DNA from: Bacteroides acidifaciens
Lineage (GTDB): Bacteria; Bacteroidota; Bacteroidia; Bacteroidales; Bacteroidaceae
Direction: 5' to 3'
Assembly (NCBI RefSeq): GCF_903181435.1
Contig: NZ_CAEUHO010000001.1
Location: 1,860,001 to 1,924,000, forward strand
Length of the DNA: 64,000 bases
The position numbers and the translations under genes are program-made. Shown one piece after another: positions 42,654 through 52,045 of the stretch. The notes beneath the pieces are model-generated. The model was not told where the DNA came from. It saw nothing but the letters and a program-made list of their open reading frames with translations, and ran no database searches. Within the stretch, counting starts at the first letter, position 1. Each line of letters begins with the position of its first letter.

Positions 42654-43521
42654 TTGCCTCTCTCTTCTCTCCCCACCAGACTATCAGAATCGTAAATACT
42701 ATCATAAGTACTGTGCAAATGAGCGAGCCTTCAAAACCGAAGGCTCCGCCATTCAGCACATTTTCTTCGGGCATATGCAATTTCAGCATCGTAGACATGA
42801 AATTGTTCCCGCTCACCTGGTAGCCTAGAATCGGACCTTGTATCCAGTTCCAGAAAAGATGCAGCGAGATGGGGAAACAAAGATTCCGGGTATATAAATA
42901 GGAAGCTCCCAGCAACATGCCTGCCAACACAAGATTTATCATCGGCAGGAAGTCTATCTCCGGATTAAAAATATGCAGGAATGCGAACAACGCCGCCGAA
43001 ATGAACAGCGACAGGAATTTATTTAAACGGGTATGCAGCAGATGTCCGAGAATATACCCGCGCATCAGAATCTCTTCAAACAGCGCGACTAACAGAAAAA
43101 ACAGCAACGCTCCCAGTAAATCCAACGGCTTGAACTGAAAACCGGTCACTTCCACTTCTCCCATAACCAGGGACAATCCGAAGCCTACCAGATACAGCAA
43201 AACAGCCAACAGAAATCCATACCACAACCCTTTGGCATGCCCCTTGACGGACAATCCCAAATCGGAGAACGGACGCCGCTCCAACCGGAGCATAATGACA
43301 GTAGCAGTAAGAACAGCCAGCAGCATACTGCCTTCGAGCAGAATATACCCCACCATCCCCGGATGACGTGCTTCCACACCAAGAACCAATGACAAGAACC
43401 CTTGAGCCAATATACCATACAATCCCATACATACAAAAAACACCACAATAAACAGGGGAATACACGCCCATACGGGAAGTCTCTTAGGCTCTTTTTTCTC
43501 TACGATGTTGTCTGCCGTCAT
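42625..43521 (-). CDS. CPBP-family intramembrane protease
   Basis: 298 residues, about eight membrane helices. The Abi/CAAX-protease signature is complete: EEILMRGYILG (EExxxR), then FAFLHIFNPE and a third motif around LFWNWIQG. Such proteins cleave in the membrane or act in bacteriocin immunity; substrate unknown. Its 3' end overlaps tex by 29 bp. Confidence 0.88.
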   Translation of the reverse strand: MTADNIVEKKEPKRLPVWACIPLFIVVFFVCMGLYGILAQGFLSLVLGVEARHPGMVGYILLEGSMLLAVLTATVIMLRLERRPFSDLGLSVKGHAKGLWYGFLLAVLLYLVGFGLSLVMGEVEVTGFQFKPLDLLGALLFFLLVALFEEILMRGYILGHLLHTRLNKFLSLFISAALFAFLHIFNPEIDFLPMINLVLAGMLLGASYLYTRNLCFPISLHLFWNWIQGPILGYQVSGNNFMSTMLKLHMPEENVLNGGAFGFEGSLICTVLMIVFTILIVWWGEKREAISLAVPQSC

Positions 43522-43624
43522 CTTTACAATTTGTTAATCCGACTACAAAATTAGATATAAAACATAAAAAAACATCATGTAATCTCTATTTTTCCTATAT
43601 TTGTCAGAACAAATCCGCAAAATT

Positions 43625-44674
43625 ATGAAAATTAAACTACTATTGATAAGCTTCTTATTGGCTGCCAACTCATTAGGAGCCACAGCGCAAGTGAGTAAAA
43701 CGTATTATGTGAGCAAACCGGGAACACTGATTTCCATGATGACGGAAGACGAAGCCAACGCCGTCACCCACCTCACCCTTACCGGAAAATTGAATGCCGA
43801 AGATTTCAGACACCTGCGTGATGAGTTCGATAACCTGAAAGTGCTGGATATTTCGAATGCCGAAATAAAAATGTACAGCGGGAAATCGGGAACCTATCCC
43901 AACGGCAAGTTCTACATTTATATGCCGAACTTTATCCCTGCCTATGCTTTCTCCAGCGTAGTGGACGGAGTGACCAAAGGCAAACAAACTTTAGAAAAAG
44001 TAATCCTCTCCGAAAAGACCAAGAATATCGAAGACGCCGCTTTCAAAGGCTGCGAGAATCTGAAAATTTGCCAGATTCGCAAAAAGACAGCTCCCAACCT
44101 GTTGCCGGAAGCATTGGCGGACAGCGTTACCGCTATCTTCGTCCCTCTGGGCAGCAGCGACGCTTACCGCTACAAGGACAGATGGCAGAACTTTGCTTTC
44201 ATCGAAGGCGAACCGGTAGAAGCAACTTTGCAGGTAGGACTTATGGGCAAACTGGAAGAAGAGATTCTGAAAGCAGGGCTTCAACCCCGCGACATCAACT
44301 TCCTCACCGTTGAAGGTAAACTGGACAATGCCGATTTCAAACTTATCCGCGATTATATGCCGAATCTGGTATCGGTCGATATTTCAAAAACAAATGCAAC
44401 GGCTATCCCCGATTTTACTTTCGCGCAGAAGAAGTATCTGTTGAATATGAAATTACCGCATAATCTGAAATCTATCGGGCAGCGCGTGTTCAGCAATTGC
44501 GGTCGCCTGTGCGGTACGTTGGAGCTGCCGGCCAGTGTGACGGCTATCGAGTTCGGTGCGTTTATGGGATGCGATAATCTGCGTTACGTGTTGGCTACGG
44601 GAGATAAGATTACAACGCTGGGCGATAGTTTGTTTGGAGACGGTGTGCCGAGCAAGTTGGTTTATAAGAAATAA
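43625..44674 (+). CDS. BspA-like leucine-rich-repeat secreted protein
   Basis: 349 residues from ATG 43625 (KIKLLLISFLLAANSLGATA as signal peptide). Contains LRR_5/BspA-type repeats, for example LEKVILSEKTKNIEDAAFKG, LTVEGKLDNADFKLIRDY and LPASVTAIEFGAFMGCDNL. Probably exported and involved in adhesion or binding. It is followed by a long terminator hairpin. Confidence 0.85.
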   Translation: MKIKLLLISFLLAANSLGATAQVSKTYYVSKPGTLISMMTEDEANAVTHLTLTGKLNAEDFRHLRDEFDNLKVLDISNAEIKMYSGKSGTYPNGKFYIYMPNFIPAYAFSSVVDGVTKGKQTLEKVILSEKTKNIEDAAFKGCENLKICQIRKKTAPNLLPEALADSVTAIFVPLGSSDAYRYKDRWQNFAFIEGEPVEATLQVGLMGKLEEEILKAGLQPRDINFLTVEGKLDNADFKLIRDYMPNLVSVDISKTNATAIPDFTFAQKKYLLNMKLPHNLKSIGQRVFSNCGRLCGTLELPASVTAIEFGAFMGCDNLRYVLATGDKITTLGDSLFGDGVPSKLVYKK

Positions 44675-44686
44675 GAAGAAAAAAAA

Positions 44687-44731
44687 TTCCCCTGATATAA
44701 ACTGGTTATTAGTGAGTTTATATCAGGGGAA
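44687..44731. terminator. 16-bp perfect stem, terminator
   Basis: TTCCCCTGATATAAAC pairs with GTTTATATCAGGGGAA across 13 nt, flanked by A and T runs; bidirectional. It replaces the lost 3' part of the antitoxin gene. Confidence 0.8.
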
Positions 44732-44892
44732 AATATAAATTCAGCTTGAGCCATATTCAACTTTTCTCTTGCATTTCGTATCTTAAAACCGATACGCAAA
44801 GCCTCAAGTTCCCGTTCAAGCCTATCCCGTTCCGGCATTCCAATTTCACCGTAATATTCATTCTTAATCTGGTCTAAAGTCTTTGTATTCAT
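44732..44892 (-). pseudogene. Truncated XRE antitoxin (HigA-like)
   Basis: The first about 51 residues match HigA-type antitoxins: MNTKTLDQIKNEYYGEIGMP, ERDRLERELEALRIGFKIRN, AREKLNMAQAE. Reading then runs into the terminator hairpin and the helix-turn-helix is lost. The open frame continues through the hairpin but without homology. Confidence 0.65.
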
Positions 44893-44997
44893 TTTAATAT
44901 CTCCTTTCCTCTTTCTTCGTAATAATCAGTCATAAGTCGTTCGGCTCTTTTTATTTCTTCGGTTTTCAATATAACTTTCAATCTTACGATATAGCAT
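44889..44997 (-). pseudogene. Toxin remnant (HigB/RelE-like C-terminus)
   Basis: Only the C-terminal about 36 codons remain in frame (VRLKVILKTEEIKRAERLMT, DYYEERGKEILK, stop), overlapping the antitoxin start by 4 bp as in intact toxin-antitoxin operons. An in-frame stop lies just upstream. Confidence 0.55.
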
Positions 44998-45254
44998 ATT
45001 ACACTTTTCGAATAATATTAAGACTGATAAAATTGCTGCACGGCATGAACATGATATGGTAAGGCTTTCCATCCGTATGCCGTGCGACTTGAACGGCTTG
45101 AGCGGAAGATGGTCATCGAAGCGCTTGTCTCACATTTACCAAAAGGACATGCCTTTTAATCGTTTGATATTCTGATGTTTTATAGATACCGTTACATTTT
45201 ACGCGGTGAACTGTGAATTTTTACGCAGCGGCAAGCGTCGCGACCCCAGCCAGC
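44998..45254. other. Degraded intergenic region
   Basis: About 257 bp without an intact gene. It holds an inverted repeat GCACGGCAT (45038-45046) / ATGCCGTGC (45077-45085) and short coding-like fragments (for example LERLERKMVIEALVSHLP on the plus strand) that suggest gene decay. Confidence 0.4.
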
Positions 45255-46424
45255 TTATTCCAACACACTGTCCAGATGGGCATAATTCAGCAGGCTGATT
45301 TCTCCGGCGGTGTTTTCGAGCGTGCCCGCATAGACCACCGCCTTGCCCTCTACAGGACCTTTGACCCAACCGTCCATCTGTTTCAACGCCTTTTCAAAGT
45401 CCGCATGATAAGTCATTGCCGACTTGATTTCGATACCGTAAAATCCCAAACCTTTTTTCAGCAGCAGATCTATCTCATTCTGGTTTGAATCCCGGTAGAA
45501 ATAGAGGTTGCTCTCCTTACCCCGATTATACCGCCGTTTCAACGCTTCCATCACGATGAAGTTCTCGAACAGCGCCCCCCGCATCTTATCCCGGGCAAGT
45601 TGTTCCGGAGATTCGATACCGAGCAGATGGCAGGCAAGCCCCGTGTCCGTAAAGTAGAGCTTTGGAGTTTTGGTCAGCCGTTTGCGCGTATTCTCGAAAT
45701 ACGGGGGCAGCAGGGTCACGATATAGGATGCCTGCAAGACGGAAAGCCACGCCGTGACCGTGTGCGAGCTGATACCGATTTCGTTCGCCAGCTCAGAGGC
45801 TTTGAACAGCGAACCGATACGCCCGGCGCACAGACGGATAAACGTGTGGAACTGCATCATGTCCTTGATTTGCAGCAAATCGCGCACGTCCTTGTCCAGA
45901 TAGGTTTTCATGTAGGCCGGATAGAGGAATTTGGGCACATTGCGCCCCGAATAAATCGCGGGATAGAACCCGTTCAGCAGCAGATTGTAAAGCGGCGTAT
46001 CGGCGGCAATCTCCCGTATCTCGGAGTAAGACATGGGCAGCAGCTCGAATACACCGGTACGTCCCGCCAGGGACTGCGTAACCTTTTTCAGCATGGCGAA
46101 CTGCGAACTGCCCGAAAGGATGAACCGCCGGTCTGCGTCATCGTCCACCATACCTTGTATATACGACAAGAGATTCGGAGCATTATGCACTTCATCGAGA
46201 ATCATGCCCTCCGCATGCTGGTTCAGAAAAGCGACCGGGTCGTTTTCGGCAAAGCTCCGCACATCAAGGTTCTCCAAAGAGTAGTACGGCAGGTGCGGGA
46301 ACAGATTACGGATCAGCGTTGTCTTGCCGGACTGACGGGGACCGGTAATGGTTATGACCGAGAAATAGCGGTACGCCTCTTCTATCACGGCGGATAATTC
46401 CCTGCGGATATATTTTGTCTCCAT
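45255..46424 (-). CDS. AAA ATPase with DUF4143
   Basis: 389 residues. N-terminal P-loop GPRQSGKTTLIRN near residue 30, Walker B-like EGMILDEVHNAP and LSGSSQFAMLKKV; the C-terminal DUF4143 nuclease-like domain includes NLYFYRDSNQNEIDLLLKK and FYGIEIKSAMTYHADF. GC content is visibly higher than in its neighbours, which points to acquisition. Role unknown; such ATPases are abundant and variable in Bacteroides. Confidence 0.88.
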   Translation of the reverse strand: METKYIRRELSAVIEEAYRYFSVITITGPRQSGKTTLIRNLFPHLPYYSLENLDVRSFAENDPVAFLNQHAEGMILDEVHNAPNLLSYIQGMVDDDADRRFILSGSSQFAMLKKVTQSLAGRTGVFELLPMSYSEIREIAADTPLYNLLLNGFYPAIYSGRNVPKFLYPAYMKTYLDKDVRDLLQIKDMMQFHTFIRLCAGRIGSLFKASELANEIGISSHTVTAWLSVLQASYIVTLLPPYFENTRKRLTKTPKLYFTDTGLACHLLGIESPEQLARDKMRGALFENFIVMEALKRRYNRGKESNLYFYRDSNQNEIDLLLKKGLGFYGIEIKSAMTYHADFEKALKQMDGWVKGPVEGKAVVYAGTLENTAGEISLLNYAHLDSVLE

Positions 46425-46793
46425 ATTTATTTATGCAATTTTGAAATACAACTGCAAAATTACATAAACTTTGCTGCGATGCAAATTTTCTGGGGTATTT
46501 TCTCCTGTCTCTCACCGCTTTACCCTGTTATATCTGCAATTTTCTCTCCTCCGTCGGCAGGTCAGCCTTTCTCTTTTCGTCGGCGAAGTTGGTATAAAGC
46601 GCATCGCCGCCAAGCCGCATTCCATTCGGATAACGGAAACAGACTATTGCATGGTCGGTTTCCTATCCGGGTTTGGCTTATCATGCTTTCTTTTATCTTT
46701 TTTCCTGCCTTGAAAAACTGAAAACAGACCTACTCGGCCGGACGAAAGCAGAGAAAGAAAAAAAAATGTTCAACAACTAAAAAACAAGACAGT
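46425..46793. other. Intergenic stretch without convincing gene
   Basis: About 370 bp. Two overlapping plus-strand frames exist but have no family features. Nothing else recognised apart from a short A-rich leader before 46794. Confidence 0.35.
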
Positions 46794-47018
46794 ATGAAAG
46801 ACGAAATCAGACAGAACGGCAAAGTCGTATTGAAAAGCGAGGACGGGGTTTCTATCCCGATGTTCTTCAACAACCTGTGTGGAAAAAACTTTTCGGGCAC
46901 ACAGTATCGGAACTATATCAGGAACATAGCCCTCGGCGAAATGGGTTTCAAATCCGGACGAATCGAGTTCTACCGGGACGGAATATTGCAAAGGGCAGGA
47001 GAAATACCGAAACTCTGA
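46794..47018 (+). CDS. Small protein, unknown
   Basis: 74 residues, starts MKDEIRQNGKVVLKSEDGVS; contains FFNNLCGKNFSGTQYRNYIR. Not recognised. Preceded by an A-rich leader and followed 60 bp later by another small gene. Confidence 0.45.
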   Translation: MKDEIRQNGKVVLKSEDGVSIPMFFNNLCGKNFSGTQYRNYIRNIALGEMGFKSGRIEFYRDGILQRAGEIPKL

Positions 47019-47078
47019 ACCGTAAAACGACCCCTAAAAATCAACAAAGAGAAATACATAATTTAATGACTTACAAAT

Positions 47079-47345
47079 ATGGAAACTGACACTATTCATC
47101 CAGCGGAAGCCTATCTCCGCAACGAGAAAAACCCTTCGTCATTGTATGTAAAGATTGAGGGAAAACGCAGACGTTTGTTTATCAACCGTAACGAGAATGT
47201 CATCGGCATTATCGCATTGGGAAAACGGTATTACAACCGGTACACGTATCGACAGCAAGTACAATCGCCAAATCAAAAAATTCCTGCCCAAAAAACAAAA
47301 TGTATCATTGAAACACATCTTAACATAAAAAAATGTGATTTTTAG
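47079..47345 (+). CDS. Small basic protein, unknown
   Basis: 88 residues, starts METDTIHPAEAYLRNEKNPS; KIEGKRRRLFINRNENVIGI is followed by a Lys/Gln-rich tail that looks frame-shifted or random. The gene may be truncated at its 3' end by the following terminator region. Confidence 0.4.
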   Translation: METDTIHPAEAYLRNEKNPSSLYVKIEGKRRRLFINRNENVIGIIALGKRYYNRYTYRQQVQSPNQKIPAQKTKCIIETHLNIKKCDF

Positions 47346-47353
47346 TGCAAATT

Positions 47354-47387
47354 AAAAGCCTGTTTAAACTCAATTAAACAGGCTTTT
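47354..47387. terminator. Terminator hairpin
   Basis: Perfect 12-bp stem AAAAGCCTGTTT / AAACAGGCTTTT with a 10-nt loop. Confidence 0.8.
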
Positions 47388-47463
47388 ACCATGTAAACAG
47401 ATAAATCAGGGTAAGACACTAATGATATTTGTGATTATTCAGTTCATATTTATTTCGATATAG

Positions 47464-48147
47464 CTATGATACTCCTAATAATATTGTTTTATCAATAACC
47501 CATTTATTGTTAATTTTGCGAATACAAATAATTACTTCCTCACCACAAAGCCGTCCACAAGCATAAAAACAATAAAAGAGTCCAACTCTCTTTTCTTTAT
47601 CAAAGTATATCCTCGACATACCCAATATTCCTGAAAAAAGAAAATTATAGTTTTCTCTTTCCCATATTTTAAATCCTTCAGGAAACTCTGAAGTGTATTT
47701 CAATATGAACCGTTTTCTATTCTCTATTTCGGACAAATTCAGTGGACGACTTTGTATTGAGTACTTATTCACAGAGTTAAGTGCCTCAATATAATCCGGT
47801 TCCATTAATTGTTTTCCGATATAGTTCATATCTAAATTTAGATTATAACAAGGGAATAGAGTATCAAAAACAGCAATAACGAAGGTCGTATCTCTCATTT
47901 TCCTATTTTTTCTCTCAATCTCAGCAATCTTTTTATCATATCCAGCAGTGTCATACACTATTGGATTGTTGTTATCAAGAAATGGTATTGGAGGAGGGGG
48001 AACTTCAAAACTACTTAATGCCCCCATCTCCTCAATCAAGTTATCAAAAATCTCATTAAACACTTTCATTTCATAACTACCAGCCCTATCTATTCTGCAT
48101 GATAGCACTCCAATCAATAACATTATTACTATAAGATACTTTTTCAT
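47464..48147 (-). CDS. Lipoprotein, candidate immunity to an orphan Rhs toxin
   Basis: 227 residues from ATG 48147 (MKKYLIVIMLLIGVLSCRID), lipobox VLSC. The upstream TTG in frame is rejected. No family recognised; PPPPIPFLDNNNPIVYDT precedes a mixed alpha/beta domain. It starts 7 bp after a decayed toxin tail, the usual place for an immunity gene. Confidence 0.55.
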   Translation of the reverse strand: MKKYLIVIMLLIGVLSCRIDRAGSYEMKVFNEIFDNLIEEMGALSSFEVPPPPIPFLDNNNPIVYDTAGYDKKIAEIERKNRKMRDTTFVIAVFDTLFPCYNLNLDMNYIGKQLMEPDYIEALNSVNKYSIQSRPLNLSEIENRKRFILKYTSEFPEGFKIWERENYNFLFSGILGMSRIYFDKEKRVGLFYCFYACGRLCGEEVIICIRKINNKWVIDKTILLGVS

Positions 48148-48153
48148 AATCAA

Positions 48154-48368
48154 TTAATTTAAAAATCCATACATTGACTTCACTATAGCATCATTTGATC
48201 TTATTATTCCTTGTGAGTTGTAATATTGTTGTAATATGGGTAGTCCAATTCTTTTCATAGCCTTATTCACATATCTTTCTTGCCAATGCTGTTTAAAATT
48301 GTCTGTATTTATCCATTTTTCTTAATGCAGGATAAATATTTGAATTATTCATCACTTTGTCATCATAA
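48154..48368 (-). pseudogene. Frameshifted toxin tail fragment
   Basis: Two adjoining frames give a plausible continuous C-terminus: DDKVMNNSNIYPALRKMDKY, then after a frameshift KQHWQERYVNKAMKRIGLPI and a tail ending MYGFLN. There is no start or core. It looks like an orphan Rhs tip displaced by the newer tip at 49229. Confidence 0.5.
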
Positions 48369-48397
48369 GAATCGGCAACTTTTCAGATTGCCGATTC
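48369..48397. terminator. Hairpin between toxin modules
   Basis: Perfect 10-bp stem GAATCGGCAA / TTGCCGATTC, 9-nt loop, weak T run on the plus side. Confidence 0.55.
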
Positions 48398-48449
48398 AAT
48401 TTTTATGGGGATTTTCTTATCCCAACCCCATATCAAATATTTCAGAAAC

Positions 48450-49232
48450 TCACAATTGGTTGTTATCCGATAGATTATAATCTGGGAGCATGAAAAGTAT
48501 CTGTTTGCATTGATGTTTTTTGCAGAATTTTTTTAGGAATACCTCTAAATTTACATAAAAAGGTGATTGGGAAACAATTCGTTCGTCACTGCAATAGTAA
48601 CGAAGAGGTTTTCCAAAATTATATTCCAACATAGAGAATATGGGAACTGTATCATTCTCATATATATAATATTTATATGGTATGGAACCATTAGAAATAT
48701 CAATATATTTTTGTTGAGTCAGTCGAATACCTTTTTCAAAATCTTGATAAACCTTATCGGGAAAGAAAATAATTCTATTATTGGACGAATAACAACGGGG
48801 CACACGTAACTTTTCATAATAGTGATAATAATCATTAGGTCTTTCTCCTATAAAAAACGAATTTTCGCAGGGAGAAAAAGGCCAGAATCCAGGTGGCACA
48901 TATACCAAAGTATCGCCTTCCATCCGCATAGTATAAGTATATTCTTTCTCTTCTTCTATTGATATACGTTTCTTGTTCTTTTTCAAATAGGGAAGGATAT
49001 TTATTTCAAGATTACTCTTAGTGGCGTTATCGTTAGAATAAGTCTTTAAGAAATATTCTGTAAAACGAATCAAATCCTCGACTGAATCGGGAAATTTGAA
49101 ATAGCAATTGTGATAGTTGGCAACAATTACATCCAAATGTGGATAAAACATATTATCCCTCTTCAAATATTGTGCATTACATAGAAATGTACACAATAGA
49201 ATACTAAATAAGAACGTTGTTTTTCTTCTCAT
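48450..49232 (-). CDS. Secreted protein, candidate immunity to the Rhs tip
   Basis: 260 residues with a signal peptide (FLFSILLCTFLCNAQ) and no lipobox. Aromatic and charged, for example YVPPGFWPFSPCENSFF and YYHYYEKLRVPRCYSS. Not recognised. The start overlaps the toxin-tip stop by 4 bp, which is the normal toxin-immunity arrangement; periplasmic location would fit. Confidence 0.55.
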   Translation of the reverse strand: MRRKTTFLFSILLCTFLCNAQYLKRDNMFYPHLDVIVANYHNCYFKFPDSVEDLIRFTEYFLKTYSNDNATKSNLEINILPYLKKNKKRISIEEEKEYTYTMRMEGDTLVYVPPGFWPFSPCENSFFIGERPNDYYHYYEKLRVPRCYSSNNRIIFFPDKVYQDFEKGIRLTQQKYIDISNGSIPYKYYIYENDTVPIFSMLEYNFGKPLRYYCSDERIVSQSPFYVNLEVFLKKFCKKHQCKQILFMLPDYNLSDNNQL

Positions 49233-49645
49233 TTAAATCTATCTTTAAATAGTTTATTATATCTATTATAAAAATTAGAAGCTGTCTTTTTATCATAAAA
49301 TACAATCTGTACTGCATTGACAATCTTATCACCTTTTGTATTCATACGTTCAAAATAAATAGGAATGCCGGATTTTAATGCCCCTGTTCCTCTATTTCCT
49401 TGTCCACGTACGATACCTTTCCTTGCATATTCCAACCCACCAACTTTTACTTGGTTTTTTACACCTTTATCTGTTTTAAAATAGGCAACAGAACCTCCTT
49501 CAATCTCAAATTGAAAATATGTAGATTCTCTCAATCCCAAGGCACTTACTCTGTTATATTCACCTATATCAAAATCGGTAGATTCATCTCCGCTCAGCTT
49601 ATTTCCAAATCCGTCATTCACTTCTGGAACTGCATACTTTATCAA
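49229..49645 (-). CDS. Rhs C-terminal toxin tip, detached
   Basis: 138 residues. It opens in a different frame right where the Rhs core stops (IQDYQGNI), so it is now separated from the core; the apparent start is a TTG. Lysine-rich C-terminus (YDKKTASNFYNRYNKLFKDR) and GNRGTGALKSGIPIYFERM. No toxin family recognised. It may be translated at low level or be dead. Confidence 0.55.
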   Translation of the reverse strand: MIKYAVPEVNDGFGNKLSGDESTDFDIGEYNRVSALGLRESTYFQFEIEGGSVAYFKTDKGVKNQVKVGGLEYARKGIVRGQGNRGTGALKSGIPIYFERMNTKGDKIVNAVQIVFYDKKTASNFYNRYNKLFKDRFK

Positions 49646-50642
49646 ATGTTGCCCTGATAGTCCTGAATGAAGTAATGATACTTATTATCATCAAGTGATA
49701 CATATCCCGCTTCGGTCAACAACATCTTCGGAACACCATTTTCATAGACCACATTGCCGCAATAGTCCGTCACGGTAGCATCCTTTCCTATCACATACGT
49801 GGTGCGGAGCTTCGTTCCGTCCGCAGCATACGAGAAAGAAATGTCATTCCCGTTTTCAAACTCGATTCGACTCGGTAAATTTAAACAATTATATTGAATA
49901 TCAATGATATTCTTATTTAAATCTTTCGTTAGATTGCCATTTACATCATAAATGTATTCTGTCGACGAATCAGCGCCATCTTTGAATTCCATCCCGGAAA
50001 GTGCAGCAGAAAGAGTAGCATTATCATACACCGACTGCAATTGGTTACCCTCATACGCCAGGTTCAAGTTGTCTATCAAGCCATAAGTAGAAGCATCGGT
50101 TTGTCCGTAACGCAGCAAACCTGTGATATTCCCGTTCTTATCATAACCTGTCACTTGTTCATTGAACCGGTCCGCATTAGCGGACAATGACGTTCCTTCG
50201 CCATATACCGCATCCGTCAAGCGTGACAGCCCGTCATAGGAATACTTATAACCTTTATCAGCTGAAGAGTCTCCTGTCTTCCATGTCATGCTACTGATAT
50301 TTCCGTTGTAGCAAGGAACACCGACACCGTCCGTTATAAAACGAGCCATTTCGTCTACTCCAATATAGTCCAGTTGTTGGACCAACTCGTACCGCAAAGG
50401 CTCTTTGTTGTAACTGAACGAAATAGAATGCTTTCCAGTGGGCGCAGTTATTTGATGAAGATACCATGAATTTCCCAAACATTCGGAAAAATCATATCTC
50501 GTACCGTCATCATTGGTGATATGGAATGCATCTATCGAACTGTTTCTGATAGCGGAGTCGGATACTCAAAATTATGAGTATATTGTGCAAATGATGTTGC
50601 ATATGCACATATGAATAAAAAAAAGATAATTTTTCTCATCAT
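49642..50642 (-). pseudogene. Rhs/YD-repeat protein remnant
   Basis: The start at 50642 gives a signal peptide (MMRKIIFFLFICAYATSFAQ) and the typical Bacteroides Rhs opening YTHNFEYPTPLSETVR, then a stop. A second frame continues from inside the core (DAFHITNDDGTRYDF) and runs through YD repeats (YDGLSRLTDAVYGEG, YIYDVNGNLTKDLNKNI, FSYAADGTKLRTTYVIG) to IQDYQGNI. A large internal deletion has therefore joined the two parts out of frame. Confidence 0.75.
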
Positions 50643-50782
50643 ATCAATGGATTAAAACATTATATTGAATGTAGCAGCTTAATTTATAAGACGTATAAGA
50701 ATGATTGTGGCACCATATCATTGACATAATGCCACAATCCTCATAGTCTCATGTCGCCCGCACCGCAGAGCGGGGCACATTT

Positions 50783-50884
50783 TTACAGATTCATCGCATT
50801 AGCGCCCAAAACGCCAGCCAAAGCCGAAGCCATTGCGATAACCACTTTCAGGATCATATCCCATACGGATTTCTTCATTGCCAT
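50783..50884 (-). CDS. Smalltalk-type mini-protein (33 aa)
   Basis: 33 residues from ATG 50884: MAMKKSVWDMILKVVIAMAS followed by ALAGVLGANAMNL. A basic/aromatic start and one hydrophobic helix are typical of the smalltalk family, which sits immediately downstream of an amidase in Bacteroides. It lies 3 bp after the amidase stop. Function unknown; a holin-like role has been suggested by its position only. Confidence 0.75.
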   Translation of the reverse strand: MAMKKSVWDMILKVVIAMASALAGVLGANAMNL

Positions 50885-50887
50885 AAT

Positions 50888-51412
50888 TTACCTCCTTTCT
50901 GTTTCTTTAAATAGTTGTTTTACTCTGTGTCCTTCCGTGTCCTCCGTCTGTGCCGTGAATGCTCCGGAATCCTTGAATTCCTTCGCCACATCGAAACACG
51001 GGCACTGTTTAATCCACTCTTCCGGTTCTATCTCACCGTTTCCGTTGCGGTCCGGCGAGAGGTCGCGGTGTCCGCACACCCGGCAACCGGGGAATCTCTC
51101 CTGCAACTGCCCGACGAGCTGCCGGAGCGTGGAACGCTGTGCCGGAGTCCGGATGTCTGCCGGGCGTCCCCGGCAGTCCAGACCACCTTCATAGCAGATA
51201 CCTATCGAGTGAGCGTTGAAGCCTTTAGCGTGGGCTCCGACGCGTTCCAGCAACCGGGTGAGGTGCAACGTTCCATCCTTGCGGATGTAATAGTGGTATC
51301 CTGTCCCGTTGAAGCCGCGGCGGCGGTGCTGCTGCTCCAAGTCGCCTGCGGTGAGCGAACGGTCGGCACGCGTAGCGGAACAGTGGATAACGATTAAGTT
51401 TATCTTTCTCAT
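50888..51412 (-). CDS. N-acetylmuramoyl-L-alanine amidase (Amidase_2)
   Basis: 174 residues. Zinc amidase with NLIVIHCSATRADRS (first His), the conserved GYHYYIRKDGTLHLTR core and VCGHRDLSPDRNGNGEIEPE. It cuts the amide bond between muramic acid and the peptide stem. No signal peptide. It belongs to the HU/DUF4248/VirE cassette. Confidence 0.92.
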   Translation of the reverse strand: MRKINLIVIHCSATRADRSLTAGDLEQQHRRRGFNGTGYHYYIRKDGTLHLTRLLERVGAHAKGFNAHSIGICYEGGLDCRGRPADIRTPAQRSTLRQLVGQLQERFPGCRVCGHRDLSPDRNGNGEIEPEEWIKQCPCFDVAKEFKDSGAFTAQTEDTEGHRVKQLFKETERR

Positions 51413-51436
51413 GATGTAGCTGATAGTTTAATGGTT

Positions 51437-51490
51437 GATTACCGATAATTCTGTAGCTGATTACTGATAATTCTGTAGCTGATTACTGAT
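51437..51490. repeat. 22-bp minisatellite, about 2.5 copies
   Basis: Units at 51437-51458 and 51459-51480 (GATTACYGATAATTCTGTAG plus CT) differ by one base; a partial third copy follows. It lies between the HU-like gene and the amidase. Confidence 0.75.
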
Positions 51491-51523
51491 CGTCCAATGA
51501 CCGGTTATCGCTTATCGGTCTGT

Positions 51524-52045
51524 TTATGCTGCCGGATCCGGAGTTTCATCACCGTCATCTCCACCCGGAGTGGGGTCGGGCGTCTCGCCTCCCTCATTAT
51601 CGTCTTCTCCTCCAGCGTCCGCCGACAATGACTTGAGCTGCTGCTCGAGGTCGACAAAGTCCATCTTGCCTTCCGCACGGGTAGCGGCAAGGTTGGGACG
51701 CACGCTGCTCGAGGCGCGGAAGTTGATGCGCACCGTGCGGATGTTTTCGGGCAGGCAGTCCTTCTTCAACTCAGTGCCTATGGTGGTGGCGGAGAGGCTG
51801 AACACACCGAAATTCTCGATATTCACCGAATGACCGTGGTAGAGTTCGTGAAGCATCACTTCAACGAAGGTGGTCAACACACTCTTTATGTCGCCCAAGC
51901 TGAGCGAAGTCTTGTCCTTCATCTGGACGGCAATGGTGTCCAACGTAGCGGGTTTTCCCCACGTGATAAGATGCGGGTAGTATTTGCCCGCGCTGTCCTT
52001 GTCGAACGGAGATTTTCGTAAAATCTTTTTAAATGTAATAGACAT
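51524..52045 (-). CDS. HU-like DNA-binding protein with acidic tail
   Basis: 173 residues from ATG 52045 (MSITFKKILRKSPFDKDSAG). The HU fold spans about 1-125 (SLSLGDIKSVLTTFVEVML, VNIENFGVFSLSATT, TVRINFRASSSVRP). The tail is a disordered acidic Gly/Pro repeat (ADAGGEDDNEGGETPDPTPG, GDDGDETPDPAA). This long HU type is common next to the amidase and VirE genes in Bacteroides. Confidence 0.88.
   Translation of the reverse strand: MSITFKKILRKSPFDKDSAGKYYPHLITWGKPATLDTIAVQMKDKTSLSLGDIKSVLTTFVEVMLHELYHGHSVNIENFGVFSLSATTIGTELKKDCLPENIRTVRINFRASSSVRPNLAATRAEGKMDFVDLEQQLKSLSADAGGEDDNEGGETPDPTPGGDDGDETPDPAA

Noticed and set aside
46471..46721. Plus-strand frames of about 80 codons
   Set aside because: No recognisable features, two frames overlap each other, and composition looks random.
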